From Rapana venosa (Eukaryota; Mollusca; Gastropoda; Neogastropoda; Muricidae), in the NCBI GenBank assembly GCA_028751875.1, contig CM054154.1:52493476-52557475 (forward strand): a stretch of 64,000 nucleotides of DNA, given 5' to 3'. Each line of letters opens with the position of its first letter. The stretch's first letter is position 1. The notes below the pieces were generated by a model. That model saw only the letters and a program-made list of their open reading frames with translations, searched no databases and was not told where the DNA came from. Below, piece by piece: positions 21,138 to 31,949 of this stretch. Both the position numbers and the translations under genes were made by a program.

Positions 21138-21922
21138 AATAGTAGTCAGCTCTGTAGTAAAAATTGAATGATGTGGTGATGAATGATGTGGTACAACTTT
21201 TCAACTTTTAGAGAAGGAATGACGAAGGCTGCACCTGCCTCGCTGCTGTTTAGAAGGGACCCATCAGTGTAGATTTTAAGATGTGAAGAGTACTGGGTGA
21301 TTGTATTATGTTATTTTCCATAGTTGCTAATAATATTACATCCTTTCTCTTTTTTTAAAGATGGAATGAATTATGATCCATATCAAAGTTAGCCCTTTGA
21401 AGTTCCCATGATGGACAAGATAAAAGAGGCATAAGCTGGCCTAACTGTTTTGGGTTAACTTCAAGCCTTTTAAAATTTCCAGAAGAGAAAGTGCTGATGG
21501 AAAGAGATATTTTTCACTCTGTTAGGAAAGTGTTCGTTGGATCTTAAACTAATCTAACTTTGAATATTATTTTTTATTGCTGAGCTTTTTATGACATACT
21601 TTTGCTACAGTTAATTCGCGATATTAATCCAGTGGTAAAATTCCCATGTCTGCATATGTACCTAAAGATGAAGGTGTGAAGGTATACCCAGAGCAAGGCG
21701 GAGAGCTTTACTATCTAACATTTAAGCTTCTTCAGTAAATACTTTGGGACACTGAAATATAATTCTTTCCCATTTGTCAGTATAAAGCAAACAAGCTCTA
21801 AAGACAGGTGCTTTAAAACTGCTGTATTTTGTGCCCAGGGCTGCTTGCTTAATATTTCTTATGAAGTTTAAACTTTTCCTTGCTTTATTCAACAATTAAT
21901 CAATATGGCGATGCCAAGTTAA

Positions 21923-22297
21923 TTACATCAAGATATTTCCTAAAAATGTTATGGGAGGCTTGTATTCCAGACATGAGTGGTTAATTTTGAAAATAGGTAG
22001 GACTGGGGAATCAGCACTGCTAGTAAATAGGACAATGTTAGTTTTACTTGGTGACAACATTAATCCATTATTTTTCATATAAGTGCTTAGCTTATCAAGC
22101 TCACATGGATAGATTTTTAAAAATATAGTTGTCTTTTTGGTGTTCTCTTCTTCATTGTTGTCTTTATCCAGATGCAGATATCGTCTGCATTCTGCATATT
22201 GAACAAGACTAACATTATTGGAAACTGAGTTATGAAGATCATACAACAATAGGTTAAAGAGGTAATGAGCAATGATAGAACCTTGTGGTATACCCAT
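21923..22297 (-). pseudogene. Nimb/I-like LINE, reverse-transcriptase palm
   Basis: Begins GIPQGSIIAHYLFNLLLYDL and should continue VSLVQYADDICIW. Instead a 7-bp tandem duplication (TCTGCAT at 22184-22190 and 22191-22197 on the plus strand) turns this into QYAECRRYLHL and shifts the frame. The frame is later recovered and KIYPCELDKLSTYMKNNGL and SPSKTNIVLF follow. The catalytic YADD is therefore disrupted. The change is a simple replication-slippage type event. Confidence 0.8.
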
Positions 22298-23100
22298 ATT
22301 AGGAAATCTCTGGGTGGAATAAGTAATTCCGATTTTTACTTGAATACTTCTATCAGTGAGGAAATTTTTTTAATGTATGAGTACATGTGACCATACAAAC
22401 CCGATAGACTTAAGTTTATATAGCAATCTAGCTTGCCAGACTTTATCATACACTTTATGTACATAAAAAAGTAGCAAGTACATATATATTTTTCGTACTC
22501 GCAAACTGATGTTTAATGTGCATTGTCAGCTTAACCAGAAGATCAACAGCATATATACTCTTTCGGAAACCTGCCTGATTAACTGGTATTATTTTATTTT
22601 TTATCGCAGTGATGCACAAGTCTACTTAAAGTCATTTTTTCCATAAGTTTTCTGGTATGTGAAGTCAGTGCAATGGGTCTAAAACTGTTTGTCTTCTTTG
22701 GGTTTTCCTTGTTTTTATATAGGGACAATAATAACTGACTGTTTCCAGATTAAAGGGAGCTTGCCCTCAGCCCAGCATTTCTGAAATAACTCATGTAGCA
22801 GCAAAATCCAGTTTTCTGGCAGATGCTTTGACATTTTGTTTGACACAGCATCCATTCCGACTGATGTGTTCTTGTTGCTAAGAGACTGAATAGCATCTTT
22901 TAGTTCTGGTAGAGTGATAGGTGCATTTAAATTATTTGTATTTTCAGGTATGGGATCTGTTTATAGATCTTTCTGCATTTCTCCTCGTTGGAATGCAATT
23001 TGTCTTGGAGAAAGTCCCTCGTCACTCATTGTGTTGATAAACATGTCAACGAAAGCTTCTCTGATATGCATGTATTGGTAATCCCTTAAGCCATCCAACA

Positions 23101-23537
23101 CATTACAGTACACAAAAGCTGTTGATAAAATTTGTTTAATATACTTGCATTTAACAGTCATTTTGGAACAATGCATGCGGAGAGAAAGAGAGGTAGATAG
23201 GTAGTCTCGGATACAGACAGAAAGATAGTGACAGTGAGAGACGGATATACAGGTCAATGTATTGAATTTTACGATAATAACTCAGTTATCATTGAAATAC
23301 ATAATACACAACTGAAAAAAAGCAAAATAAGCAAGGTACAGGTACACGCTTGAACTATTGATAAAGATGAACATACATTGTAACATTCATTTTGATAAAA
23401 TCCATAACATTAATATTCCATTAAAATCACAAAAAGATGTCACAAAATTGTTCAATAAAATCCAAAACTAAAATAAATATTTAGGTTAAACTTCCTTTGC
23501 AACATGGTTGTGCTGATAAATGAATACAACTGAACTA
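23101..23537. other. AT-rich interval, no gene seen
   Basis: Mostly AT-rich sequence between the Nimb/I-like and RTE LINEs. 23190-23245 has GATA/GACAGA-like purine repeats. No coding pattern beyond the linker of the neighbouring LINE. Confidence 0.5.
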
Positions 23538-23875
23538 ACATAAATAGGTTGTCAGGTCAGTCAGAGAAGTTCTCTGTTACTGCTACTGGTATCCATGTAA
23601 CCCAGTACAACCTGTCGCATGTGGGGGAGGAAACCCCAATAGAAAAAAAACAAAACATATGGAGACTTGGAGAGGAGATTGGCGCCACCAAGGAATATCC
23701 TAAGCCCACAGAAAAGACATGAAAGACAAATGGCAAAGCCAATATGATACCGGATCGGTCGAGGCCCGGGTTACCAACGACCGCGCTTTCCATTGATCAA
23801 CACCAGGGTGGAAGTGACAAGTCAGCGACTGGAGTTAAAACATTACTTAAGCTCCCTAGAGAACAGATCCCCATT

Positions 23876-24600
23876 GGTACATGGAACGTCCGTTACACTC
23901 TACCAGTGGGGAAAAAATCAAAGAACTAGGTATGAGCTTAGCCGCTATAAATGGGACATTATTGGACTAGGAGAAGTGAGATGGACGGATTTGGTGAGAC
24001 AATGACTAAAGAAGGCAACAAGATCTGGTACAGTGGTCAAGAGAAACATCCCCAAACATGGAGTGGCATTTATTGTCAGAAAGGAAGTGGGTGGGGTGCA
24101 TTATCAGCTGTACACCGGCTTCCAGCAGGATTATCAGCATCCGGGTGTCGACCAAGCCAAGAACATCACCATTCATACAAATCTATGCACCATCATCTGA
24201 CCATGCAGATGAAGAAGTAGAAGAAATTTACGAATATCTTGAAGAGCCTTTATGAAGATACCAAGAAAGACATCATCATCATTCAAGGGGATTTTAACAC
24301 CAAAGTAGGTCCTGACTCTTACAACAATGGGCCGGAACAGTTGGTCAGTTTGGAACGGGAGAGACCAACGACAGGGGACTACGTCTGCTGGAGTTTGCCT
24401 GCACCCACAACTTACCATTTCCAATACCCTCTATCCCCACAAGCAGTCAAGGAGGACAACCTGGCATGCGCCAAACGGCAAAATCCATAACCAAACAGAT
24501 TTCATCTTAACACCAGGGGCGCTTCAATCCAGCATAAACAGAGCCAGAACAAGAAACCTCCCCTGGAGCTGACATAGGCAGCGGACACGCCCTTTTGCTG
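23876..24600 (+). pseudogene. RTE LINE, apurinic-type endonuclease domain
   Basis: Motifs in order: GTWNVR (23876), WDIIGLGEVRWT (about 23953), a segment encoding QIYAPSSDHADEEVEE (about 24180), IIQGDFNTKVGPD (about 24283), and TDFILTP-ALQSSINRARTRN (about 24500). The last catalytic motif, normally SDH, reads GSGHALL (near 24580), replacing the catalytic Asp by Gly. Frames change about four times. Expected role: target nicking during retrotransposition, here probably lost. Confidence 0.8.
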
Positions 24601-24662
24601 CTAGTATTCAAATGAAGCTGAAGAAAAACAAACAGCCTGAAAACCACGTATAAAAATTTGAC

Positions 24663-26652
24663 GTGGACAAACTAAAAGATCCAGATGTCGAGGAGATTTC
24701 TAAGCTAAGTTGGCGGACGTTTTGCGGCATTAAACCCCCCTGGACAATGACATCAATGACCTCACCAACAACTTTAATGAGGCAGTCCGGAAGAAACAGC
24801 AGAGGAGGGGACTTTGGGCGTCAGAGGAATAAACACCAGCCATGGACTACCAATGACATCTTGGACCTCTGTGATACAAGAAGAGCACTGAAACCAACCA
24901 GGTCTTCCAACCCTAAAGAATACCAGGAGGTGAAGAAGTCAATGTTAAAGGCCAGAGAGAAGTGGATCAGTGATCAATGTGATGAGATCGAAAAGAGCAT
25001 GAAAGTGGGCAAAAGTTAAAAAAACATACGACACCCTGAAGAAACTCACAAAACCACTTCAAACCAAATCATCAGTCATTGAAGACAGCTCCGGAAACCT
25101 CCTCACAGAAAGCTCAGCTGCATTGAACAGGGGGTCTGAGTATTGCCAAGAACTATACAACTACCCAATCCAACCCGACAAGAGCATAATAGAAAGGAAA
25201 GCAGCAAACATCAAGAGTACCCTCGCCATTACCCATACTGAGGGAAGAAGTGGAAAAAGCCATCCGCAGTTTACCAGTAGGAAAAACCCAGGAGCAGACA
25301 AAATACCAGCAGAGCTGTCAAGCATGGTGGCGAAACAGTCATCCATATGCTACAGCTATCTGTCAGAAGATTTGGGAGACAAAACAGTAGCCAACAGAAT
25401 GGACACAATCACTCATCATACCCCTGCCCACGAAGGGGAATTTACGCCAATGCCCAAACTATAGAACAATCAGCCTAATGAGCCACGCCAGCAAGATCAT
25501 GCTCAAAGTTATTTTGAATCAACTCAAGAAGGAGGCAGAAGAACACCTTGCAGAGGAACAAGCTGGGTTCAGGACAGGCAGGAGCACAATCGAACAGATT
25601 TTTAACTGCCACATCCTGATGGAAAAACATCTTCAACATCAGAGAGACCTGTTCCACAACTTCATCGACTTCAAGAAGGCTTTCGACAGAGTATGGCACG
25701 AAGGCCTGTGGCAGGTCCTCAGAATGTTTGGCATTGAAGAAGGACTAGTGCAAACCATTCAAGCACTATACAACACTCAAGCAGTGCAGTCCTTCTGAAC
25801 AATCAGGTCGGAGACTACTTCAAAACCACAGTTGGGGTCCGACAAGGATGCCTGTTATCTCAGTCCTGTTAATCTGTTATTGGAAACATTATGAGAGAGA
25901 CCCTCCATGACTTCCACTCTACCATCTCCATTGGCGGCAGACCCCTCAAACAACTTGCGGTTTGCCGATGACATTGACCTCATGGCGGAAGTAACACAGA
26001 GCTGCAAGATCTACGACCAGACTGAGACAGAGCTGGAGCATATGGGATGGAGGTGAGCTCGGAGAAAAGTAAAGTACTTGTGAACAGTACGAGCAACGCC
26101 ACTGCTAAAATTTACATGAACGGCCAGCAACTGGAGGAGGTAGACGCTTTTAAATACCTTGGCGCTACACTCACAAAGGACGGGCGATCGACGACAGAAA
26201 TCAAAGTCAGACTAGCCATGGCAACATCTTCCATGACAAAACTCACCACCATATGGAAAAGTAAAGAGATCAGTTTCCCAATCAAACTAAAGCTCTACAA
26301 AGCCCTAATTCAGACTATCCTGCTGTACGGAAGTGAAACCTGGACATTGACTGCTGAAACAGCAAAGCGAATCCAGTCATTTAAAACAAAATGCCATAGA
26401 AAACTGCTTGGCATATCCTGGAGAGAACGAAAGACCAATGAATTTGTCAAGAGTCAAATAACACGGCTGGCAGGTCCACAGGAACCCCTTCTCACCATCG
26501 TCAAGAATAAAAAGCTGACATGGTTCGGCCACGTCACCTGCCACAACACTGCCAAAAACAGTACTGCAGGGAACACTCGAAGGTGGCAGAAAGAGGGGAA
26601 GACAGAACAAGTCATGGATGGACAACATCAGAGAATGGACCAGGATGAATGA
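24663..26652 (+). pseudogene. RTE LINE, reverse transcriptase and C-terminal region
   Basis: Linker KLKDPDVEEISKLSWRTF (24663), RT blocks: KNPGADKIPAEL (about 25287), LKKEAEEHLAEEQAGFRTGR (25530), FIDFKKAFDRVWHEGLW (about 25660), GVRQGCLLS (about 25833), RFADDIDLMA (FADD intact at 25961-25972), MEVSSEKSKVLV (26047), FKYLGATLTKDGRSTTEIKV, LLYGSETWTLTAE, HRKLLGISWRERKTNEF and LTWFGHVTCHN. The last open stretch, 26047-26652, is 201 codons long. Catalytic aspartates remain, but stops and shifts elsewhere make it non-functional. Note its similarity in arrangement to the nested fragment at 18756-19146, though it is a different RTE subfamily. Confidence 0.85.
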
Positions 26653-26819
26653 CTCGGCACTACTGCGCAAAGCCGAGGACCGAGATGGATGGAGGAGGCT
26701 TACCACGGCATCGTCTTTCGTGTCTCCTCCACGACCGCCAAGGTCACGGGACTGATGATGATGATGATGACATAAATAGTTATCCAGGAACAATCTGAAA
26801 TTTGGAGATTAGTCAGTAT

Positions 26820-26980
26820 GCTTGATGTGAAATGTATCTAGGATCATGAAATAATGTAGCTCCATATGTTGATATTTCTGATTTGATGAATTGTTGAATG
26901 TAATAATGTCATTGTCAGTGACTTTGATTTTTTTTTGGGGTGGTGGTGGAAGGGGAGGATTAGGGTCTGTTGGCAATCAA

Positions 26981-27028
<48 letters not shown>

Positions 27029-27030
27029 TA

Positions 27031-27071
<41 letters not shown>

Positions 27072-28080
27072 ACTCTCTGTTTTGGAAGCACTTCGGATTG
27101 GATGGTAGCATGTTCCAGAGCATACCACCAGAGTAGGAGAGGCTTGACTTGAATAGATCAATTCGTGGTATGGGTCGCTGAAGTTTTCTTGAATCCCAGA
27201 ATTCAAGTGGAACATTGACTTCAGTGTTGTTGGAGCACACCCATATAGAATTTTGTTTATGAATATTGCTTTATTTATAGTAAGCATTTCTCTTAATGAG
27301 AGCACTCCTTGTTTTGTGTAGTCAGATTCAACATAACTTAAGGACTTTAAGAGAACTGCCTTCAGACCTCGTTTATAGTTACTAATAAGAGGCTGTAAAG
27401 TATCAGCACTGTCACTGTCACTGTCAAAGAGTGTGGAGCAATAATTAATTGGTGACAAAAGGTATGCATGTAAAAATAATTTTCTAGCATGAAAGTTTAA
27501 GAAATGTTTATTATTCTACAAAGCTCATAGACCTGTTAGACACAGTGTTGCTTAATTTGATTACGTGTGCTGTCCATAAGAAATTATTGTCTATTGTAAT
27601 GCCTGAAAACTTTGTGATTGTCGATTTCTTCAATTAGGATTTTGTTTATGAATACAGGGGGAAGTGGAGTAGTCATATATATATTTTTTGTAGTGAGAAG
27701 CATTAGGGGTTTTTTTGGATTGAAGGACATGGCTTTTGTTGACACCATTCCTCAAGAGACTGGATACTGTTTTGTAATGAGTCTGATGGTCTATCTGTGT
27801 TGGTATGGCTAGTATGTATTGTTGTATCACAAAAAAAGTTGACATGACTCTTTGATATAGAGCGGAAGATCATTGAAGTGGGCCTAGTATTGAGCCTTGG
27901 GGGACACCATATTTGACTGGTAATGTACATGATTTGGACATATTGATACACACATAGTGAGAGAGAGGGGGAGATGGGTTAGTGGTAAAGGAATGGAGTG
28001 AAGGGGGGGGGAGCAAGGGAGGTACAGAGCTCACGTAGAAAAGGGATTTTGAAGCTAAGGAAAGGATACCTTTCATTATT
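26820..28080 (-). mobile_element. CR1/Jockey-like LINE fragment
   Basis: On the minus strand: LPVKYGVPQGSILGPL (about 27920), SISKSHVNFF-CD-TTIHTS where the palm FADD is damaged (about 27840), SLEEWCQQ-AMSFNPKKT, then LSPINYCSTLFDS, KRGLKAVLLKS, QGVLSLREMLTINKAIFINKILYG (about 27310-27240), and the end RPIPRIDLFKSSLSYSGGMLWNMLP (about 27175-27100). The palm and thumb are present and the endonuclease is absent. A (TA)n tract interrupts the very end. It abuts the Gypsy LTR-like sequence from about 28090. Confidence 0.75.
26983..27068 (+). repeat. (TA)n microsatellite
   Basis: About 86 bp of TA with two short interruptions, inside the 3' end of the CR1/Jockey-like fragment. The Tyr/Ile-rich ORFs here are translations of this repeat. 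Confidence 0.95.
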
Positions 28081-28089
28081 TTAAACTGC

Positions 28090-28335
28090 GTTCATATTTT
28101 AATAAAATATAGTATCAATTTCACTCATATTTGTCTTATCATACAACATTTTATAACGATTTGGTTTATGTTGTAGTTTCTCATTCTCCAAGAGATTTAC
28201 TTCCCTTGGTGGTGAAAAACATTGCGACTTCCGTCCTGATCTATGAATCCGCCAATCGGCATAGAAAGTTGTGGGACGTATATAAGAGTTTTCAGGACTT
28301 TTATTAATGTAGCAATCATTTGTAGCGTTCCTACA
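28090..28335 (+). promoter_or_regulatory. Gypsy 5' LTR (3' part) with TATA box
   Basis: A TATATAAG box at 28279-28286 lies about 50 bp before CTACA at 28335, which would be the LTR end (…CA). Immediately after comes TTGGTAACCCTGA (28336-28348), beginning with TGG as expected for a tRNA primer-binding site in C-clade Gypsy elements. Gag starts about 130 bp later. The LTR 5' end is not determined and no second LTR was found near 48100. Confidence 0.55.
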
Positions 28336-28469
28336 TTGGTAACCCTGATGCCCAACAACTTTAACGTGGCACAAGAATCAGCTGATGCAACATTTTGGCT
28401 TTGATCAAATACAGGCGCTCACTAATCAACCTGCTCAAATCAATACAATGTCTGTCAGAATTCTTGATC

Positions 28470-28958
28470 AAGTCTCCTGAAGTATGGTTCGCATGGATCG
28501 AAGCCCAGTTTGGCACCAAAGGTATCACCCAAGACCAAACAAAATATACTATGTTGTCAGTGCACTCAACATAAACACTGCAGATTAAGTGCAAGCCATT
28601 CTCCTGCAGATATGACACTTTAAGTAGCGCTCTCATCATGACATTTGGAAAATCCCAGGCCGAGAAGGATGCTGAACTACTCAACCTAAATGGACTTGGT
28701 GACAAACGACCTATTGCCTTCATGCACAAGATCAATGCACTCAATGATGACCCACAGACACTGAAACGTGCATTGCTCCTATCCAACCTTCCTGTGGACA
28801 TTCGAAGCATCCTCACTCGACATAACATTGTTGACAAAGAAGAGCTTGCTGAAGCTGCAGATCTTATCTGGGAAACACGCTTTGCAGGTATCAAGGGGAT
28901 TTCAATGGTCCATCTGACACACATGACAAGACCAGGAGCCCATCTGTGGAAGCTGTAG
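28470..28958 (+). pseudogene. Gypsy gag
   Basis: Readable as SPEVWFAWIEAQFGTKGIT near 28476, then, after an AT-rich frame change, LIMTFGKSQAEKDAELLNLN, LGDKRPIAFMHKINAL and LPVDIRSILTRHNIVDKEEL with AADLIW (28638-28958 is one open frame). The pattern W-x-x-E-x-x-F, LGD-x-P and LP-x-x-x-R-x-x-L is that of the Mag-type Gag capsid. Capsid zinc knuckles are not visible. It would form the intracellular particle. Confidence 0.75.
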
Positions 28959-29141
28959 CTGCTTCTAGAAGATTCCAACGGAACCCCGCTCACTCTTACA
29001 GGGCCATTTAATTCCAGTTTCATCATCAACAGTGCATCCTCTGTGTGTTTCTACCATCAGAGATTTGGACCGGATGCTCGTTGATGCCGGCCTAGCCGCA
29101 AGTTTGCATCTCTTCTGAGGAACAAACCATTCACATAAGCA

Positions 29142-29351
29142 ATGGGAAATGGCAAAGCTGGCATTTCCAAATCAAACACATTCTCCATTCTTGATAACCA
29201 CCCTGGCCAATCCTTCCTGATAGACATTGGTGCTGACGTGTTAGTGTATCCTGCCTCTGCACATGACCGAAAAAGTAAACCACCTTCTGCACCCCTTTTA
29301 GCCGCCAATGGAACCTCCATTAAAACCGGGGCAAACGCAACATCTCTCTAG
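29142..29351 (+). pseudogene. Gypsy aspartic protease
   Basis: Segment FLIDIGADVLVYPAS followed by LLAANGTSIKT matches the retropepsin pattern V-D-T-G-A-D-V-S-V-x-P and the AANG loop. The active-site triad reads D-I-G instead of D-T/S-G (one C-to-T change), so proteolysis should be abolished. It lies between gag and RT as expected. The 69-codon ORF covers most of the protease. Confidence 0.8.
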
Positions 29352-29369
29352 AAATCATTCTCAATAAAA

Positions 29370-30270
29370 CCTATTTCCATGAGTTCTATTTTGCTGATGT
29401 CGCCCATCTGTTATCTTGGTGCTGATTTTTTTATTACCCACTCACTGATCATCGCCCTCAAGAGCAAATGCCTCCTGTCCCAGGACAATGTTTTTACTTT
29501 TCTGAAAAGCATCAATGCACTTTTGTCTGAGGCAGGCCTTTCACTTCTTCCACACAATGCCTACTTCAACCTTCTACAGCAATTTCCAGAGCTACACACA
29601 CCACAGTTTGACCCCACCGTCAACAAACATGGTGTTGAGCATCATCACACATGGCCCACCAGTGCATGCCCGTGTCCGACGCTTAAACCCGGAAAAACTT
29701 GCAGCTGCCAAAGCTGAATTCCTGAAAATGGAAGAGATGGAAACAAGCCATCTGTCCCAATCACCTTGGTCTTCACCCCTACAAGCAGTCCCCAAGTCAA
29801 ATGGCCAGTGGCGACCGTGTGGGGACTACAGACACCTCAATGCTGCTACCAAATATGATTGATATCCCCTGCCTCACATTCAAGATTTCAACAATCACCT
29901 GGCAGGATGCACTCTCTTCTCCAAGATTGACTTGGTCAGGGGCTATCATCAGATTCCAATGGCACCATCCTCAATTGACAAGACTGCCATTATCACACCC
30001 TTTGGCCTTTGGGAATTTTTCCGCATGCCTTTTGGCATTAAGAACGCAGCCCAGGCCTTCATGGATGGAATTCTATGGGACATTCCCTTCACGTTTGTCT
30101 ACATTGATGACATCCTTTCTGCCAGTTGCTCACATGAGAACACCTTGTGCACCTGTGACAACGTTTCCAGCTCCTTTCAGACAATGGACTGGTCATCAAC
30201 AAAGGCAAGTGCATTTTTGGTACCAGTGAGTTGGATTTCCTTGGACATCATGTCACTTCTTAAGGAATAG
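29370..30270 (+). pseudogene. Gypsy reverse transcriptase
   Basis: Motifs: ITHGPPVHARVRRLNPEKL, SPWSSPLQAVPKSNGQWRPC, GDYRHLNAATKYD, then a TGA at 29860-29862 where Arg (CGA) is expected, then [50 protein letters not shown], and the catalytic FVYIDDIL (30100-30111). The frame before and after the TGA is the same, so a single CGA-to-TGA change makes the stop. The C-terminus reads [10 protein letters not shown] then TAA, with a frame change. Palm aspartates are intact. Confidence 0.88.
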
Positions 30271-30300
30271 GTCCACTCCCCAACAGGGTAGCTGCCCTCT

Positions 30301-30770
30301 GTGACTTCTGCCCCTGCTGACTGCACCAGCCTCCAGCGATTTCTGGGAATGATGCATTACTACCATCGTTTCATCCCCCATGTTGCTGACATCCTGTCTC
30401 CACTGCACGCCCAAGCAAGTGGCAAAGGGCAGACTATTGAGTGGCCTGCAGAATGCCAAACTTCATTTGAAATAGCCGAGGAAGCACTCGTTGAAGCAGT
30501 GCTGCTACATCACCCTCAGACAGACACACCAACAAGTCTCACAGTAGATGCTTCCAACACTGCTGTAGGTGCTCAACTTGAACAACAAGGCCAGTCCTGG
30601 GTACCTATGGCTTTTTACTTCAGGAAACTTTCTGAATCAGAAACAAATTGTAGTGCTTTTGATCATGAACTTCTTGCAGCCTACACAGCCATAAAACATT
30701 TCAAGCAATTTTTTTAGGGGTGGCCTTTCACACTGTACACGGATCACAAACCTTTGGGCGTCACCTCTTA
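30301..30770 (+). pseudogene. Gypsy RNase H
   Basis: Open at 30301-30717 and continuing out of frame to about 30770. Connection FLGMMHYYHRFIPHVADILSP, then LTVDASNTAVGAQLEQQ (first catalytic Asp), FYFRKLSESETNCSAFDHEL (Glu) and LYTDHKPLG (Asp). All three catalytic acidic residues can be seen. The stop at 30717 is followed by the continuation FTLYTDHKPL in another frame. Expected role: removal of RNA from the cDNA hybrid. Confidence 0.85.
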
Positions 30771-30779
30771 AGAGTCAAA

Positions 30780-31508
30780 TTTACCACTCCCCTTGGCAGA
30801 CAAGACATCTTTCCTACATTGCCGAGTTCACCACTGACATCGAGTACATCCAGTGCAAGTTGAATGTGGTAGCTCTTTCATGCTTCAGCACCAACTCTAT
30901 TTCTTCAGAACACTGTATCTCCCCTGTGGGTGATTGCAATTGCCTTGCTCAAGATCAGGTCCACTCAGGTGAGGTGGAAGCCTATCGCAAAGCCACCACT
31001 GGTCTCCAACTACAAGATGTTCAGCTTGGAACATTAACCCTGCTCTGTGACACATCTACTGGTGTCCAGAGGCCAGTGCTACCAAATTCCTGGACTTGCC
31101 CAGTTTTTGACCATATACATGGACTCTCACATGCAGGTGCACGCCCCACTGAATGCCAGGCTTGGAGTTCCAGAAGACATTGTCTCCGACCACGCAGACA
31201 GTTCACCTCAACTCTCTGGACAGAGTGTAACAAACTTTTGGGCATTGAGACACACATGACCACATCCTATCACCCCTAGGCAAATGGCATGATTGAGTAT
31301 TTCCACCATTAGCTCAAGGTAGCACTCAAAGCATGCATTCTTCTTGGTGAGTGGACCCTGATTGTTCTGCAGCTGAGCATATCTATGGCTCAACTCTTCA
31401 CCTTCCTGGAGAATTCCTTCAGACACTCGATGCACTGACCGTTGAACCAGACTCTACATTTCTCAAACAACTCTAACACACCATGCGCTCAGTACAACCT
31501 CCAGCACC
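30780..31508 (+). pseudogene. Gypsy integrase, internally deleted
   Basis: Starts with the tether (EFTTDIEYIQCKLNVVALS), LLCDTSTGVQRPVLP-SW and VFDHIHGLSHAGARPT, the N-terminal part of the zinc-binding domain. It then jumps at about 31145 to RLGVPEDIVSDHADS and LLGIETHMTTSYHP-ANGMIEYFHH with LKVALKAC, the last part of the catalytic core. The zinc-binding cysteines and the first catalytic Asp are missing, a deletion of several hundred bases compared with the family. The sequence proceeds to MRSVQPPAP at 31508, where the BEL/Pao element begins. Confidence 0.8.
31504..31508 (+). repeat. Target site duplication GCACC, left
   Basis: Five bases immediately before the TG of the left BEL/Pao LTR, repeated at 47649-47653 immediately after the CA of the right LTR. 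Five-bp duplications are normal for LTR retrotransposon integration. Confidence 0.85.
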
Positions 31509-31763
31509 TGTTGAGAAAAAACAAAACATAACATAAACAAGAAAACAACAGACAAGACTTTCACACAGCAGATGGCCCAAGAAGAAACTGTTGTCGTTGC
31601 TCATTTATTTATGTTAACTGACAAAAACTAACTTCAACGTAGAAGAGTGATTTCATAGCACTGAACGCACATGTACTAGTTGCAAATATGTATTCATCCA
31701 CACACGCATGATCTCAAGCACGCATTGCATGTTCCACACTTTCACACCTCTCGATTCACAACA
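31509..31763 (-). repeat. BEL/Pao 3' LTR, 255 bp
   Basis: On the plus strand it runs from TGTTGAG to CACAACA, i.e. TG…CA. It aligns with 46973-47648 over its whole length except for an insertion of about 440 bp in the latter. It is next to a polypurine tract on its inner side. Confidence 0.85.
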
Positions 31764-31778
31764 TTCTCCCCACCTTGG
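31764..31778 (-). promoter_or_regulatory. BEL/Pao polypurine tract
   Basis: On the minus strand CCAAGGTGGGGAGAA directly precedes the LTR start TGTTGTG. This is the expected position and composition of the plus-strand cDNA primer. Confidence 0.8.
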
Positions 31779-31949
31779 AATCCCCCGAGTCCAACAGTAT
31801 ATAAACTTCCAGAGGAAATGTCAATTTAGACTTTAGCATATTAAATATAATAGGCCTGGTCTCGTTCATCACCACAAAGAACTTCTCAGGTTCAAGTCTG
31901 TCTGAACACTACAAGAAGAATTGTTCACTTAGGTCTTTGTATATGCATC

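Larger units (their letters stand above)
20230..23100 (-). mobile_element. Nimb/I-like LINE with RNase H, 5'-truncated
   Basis: Minus-strand order: a linker at about 23080-22960 (NTMSDEGLSPRQIAFQ), RT start (ITLPELKDAIQSLSNKNTSV, LPLIWKQSVIIVPI), NQAGFRKSIYAVDLLVK, GIPQGSIIA-YLFNLLLYDL, a disrupted YADD, LSTYMKNNGLMLSPSKTNIV, then RNase H (CVDSKSVLQFLKSSW and FCWVPSHCNIHYNEKVDKAAK) and a cysteine motif (YCVCGG-TISLIFFECQLL) near 20620-20580. Presence of RNase H after the RT places it in the I/Nimb/Jockey-type group. The endonuclease is missing. Multiple frameshifts. The 9.1-kb duplication ends inside it at 21113. Confidence 0.75.
23538..26779 (+). mobile_element. Full-length RTE-type LINE with 10-bp target duplication
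   Basis: The element 23548-26769 (3.2 kb, the usual RTE length) is bounded by ACATAAATAG at 23538-23547 and 26770-26779. It has one ORF-like body with endonuclease, RT and C-terminal region, and ends in a (GAT)n tail at about 26752-26769. The ORF is broken into at least seven frames. Codons are GC-richer than the flanks. Clean target duplications show a single insertion event with little later rearrangement. Confidence 0.93.
28090..31508 (+). mobile_element. Gypsy LTR retrotransposon, left part (resumes at 47649)
   Basis: Gag, protease, reverse transcriptase, RNase H and part of the integrase in the canonical Gypsy order. Coding is broken by stops and shifts and by an internal deletion in the integrase. 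The element is split at 31508 by a BEL/Pao insertion, and its last coding part (GPY/F-like and following) is found at 47649-48050. The gag and protease style match the Mag/C-clade of Gypsy known from many invertebrates (inference). Confidence 0.88.

Noticed and set aside
26844..27458. 204-codon ORF as a host gene
   Set aside because: The conserved part is the end of a LINE ORF2 (RGLKAVLLKS, TINKAIFINKILYG); the Tyr/Ile run is a TA repeat.
28638..28958. Domesticated gag (Arc-like) gene
   Set aside because: Directly followed by protease, RT and integrase of the same Gypsy and itself frameshifted.
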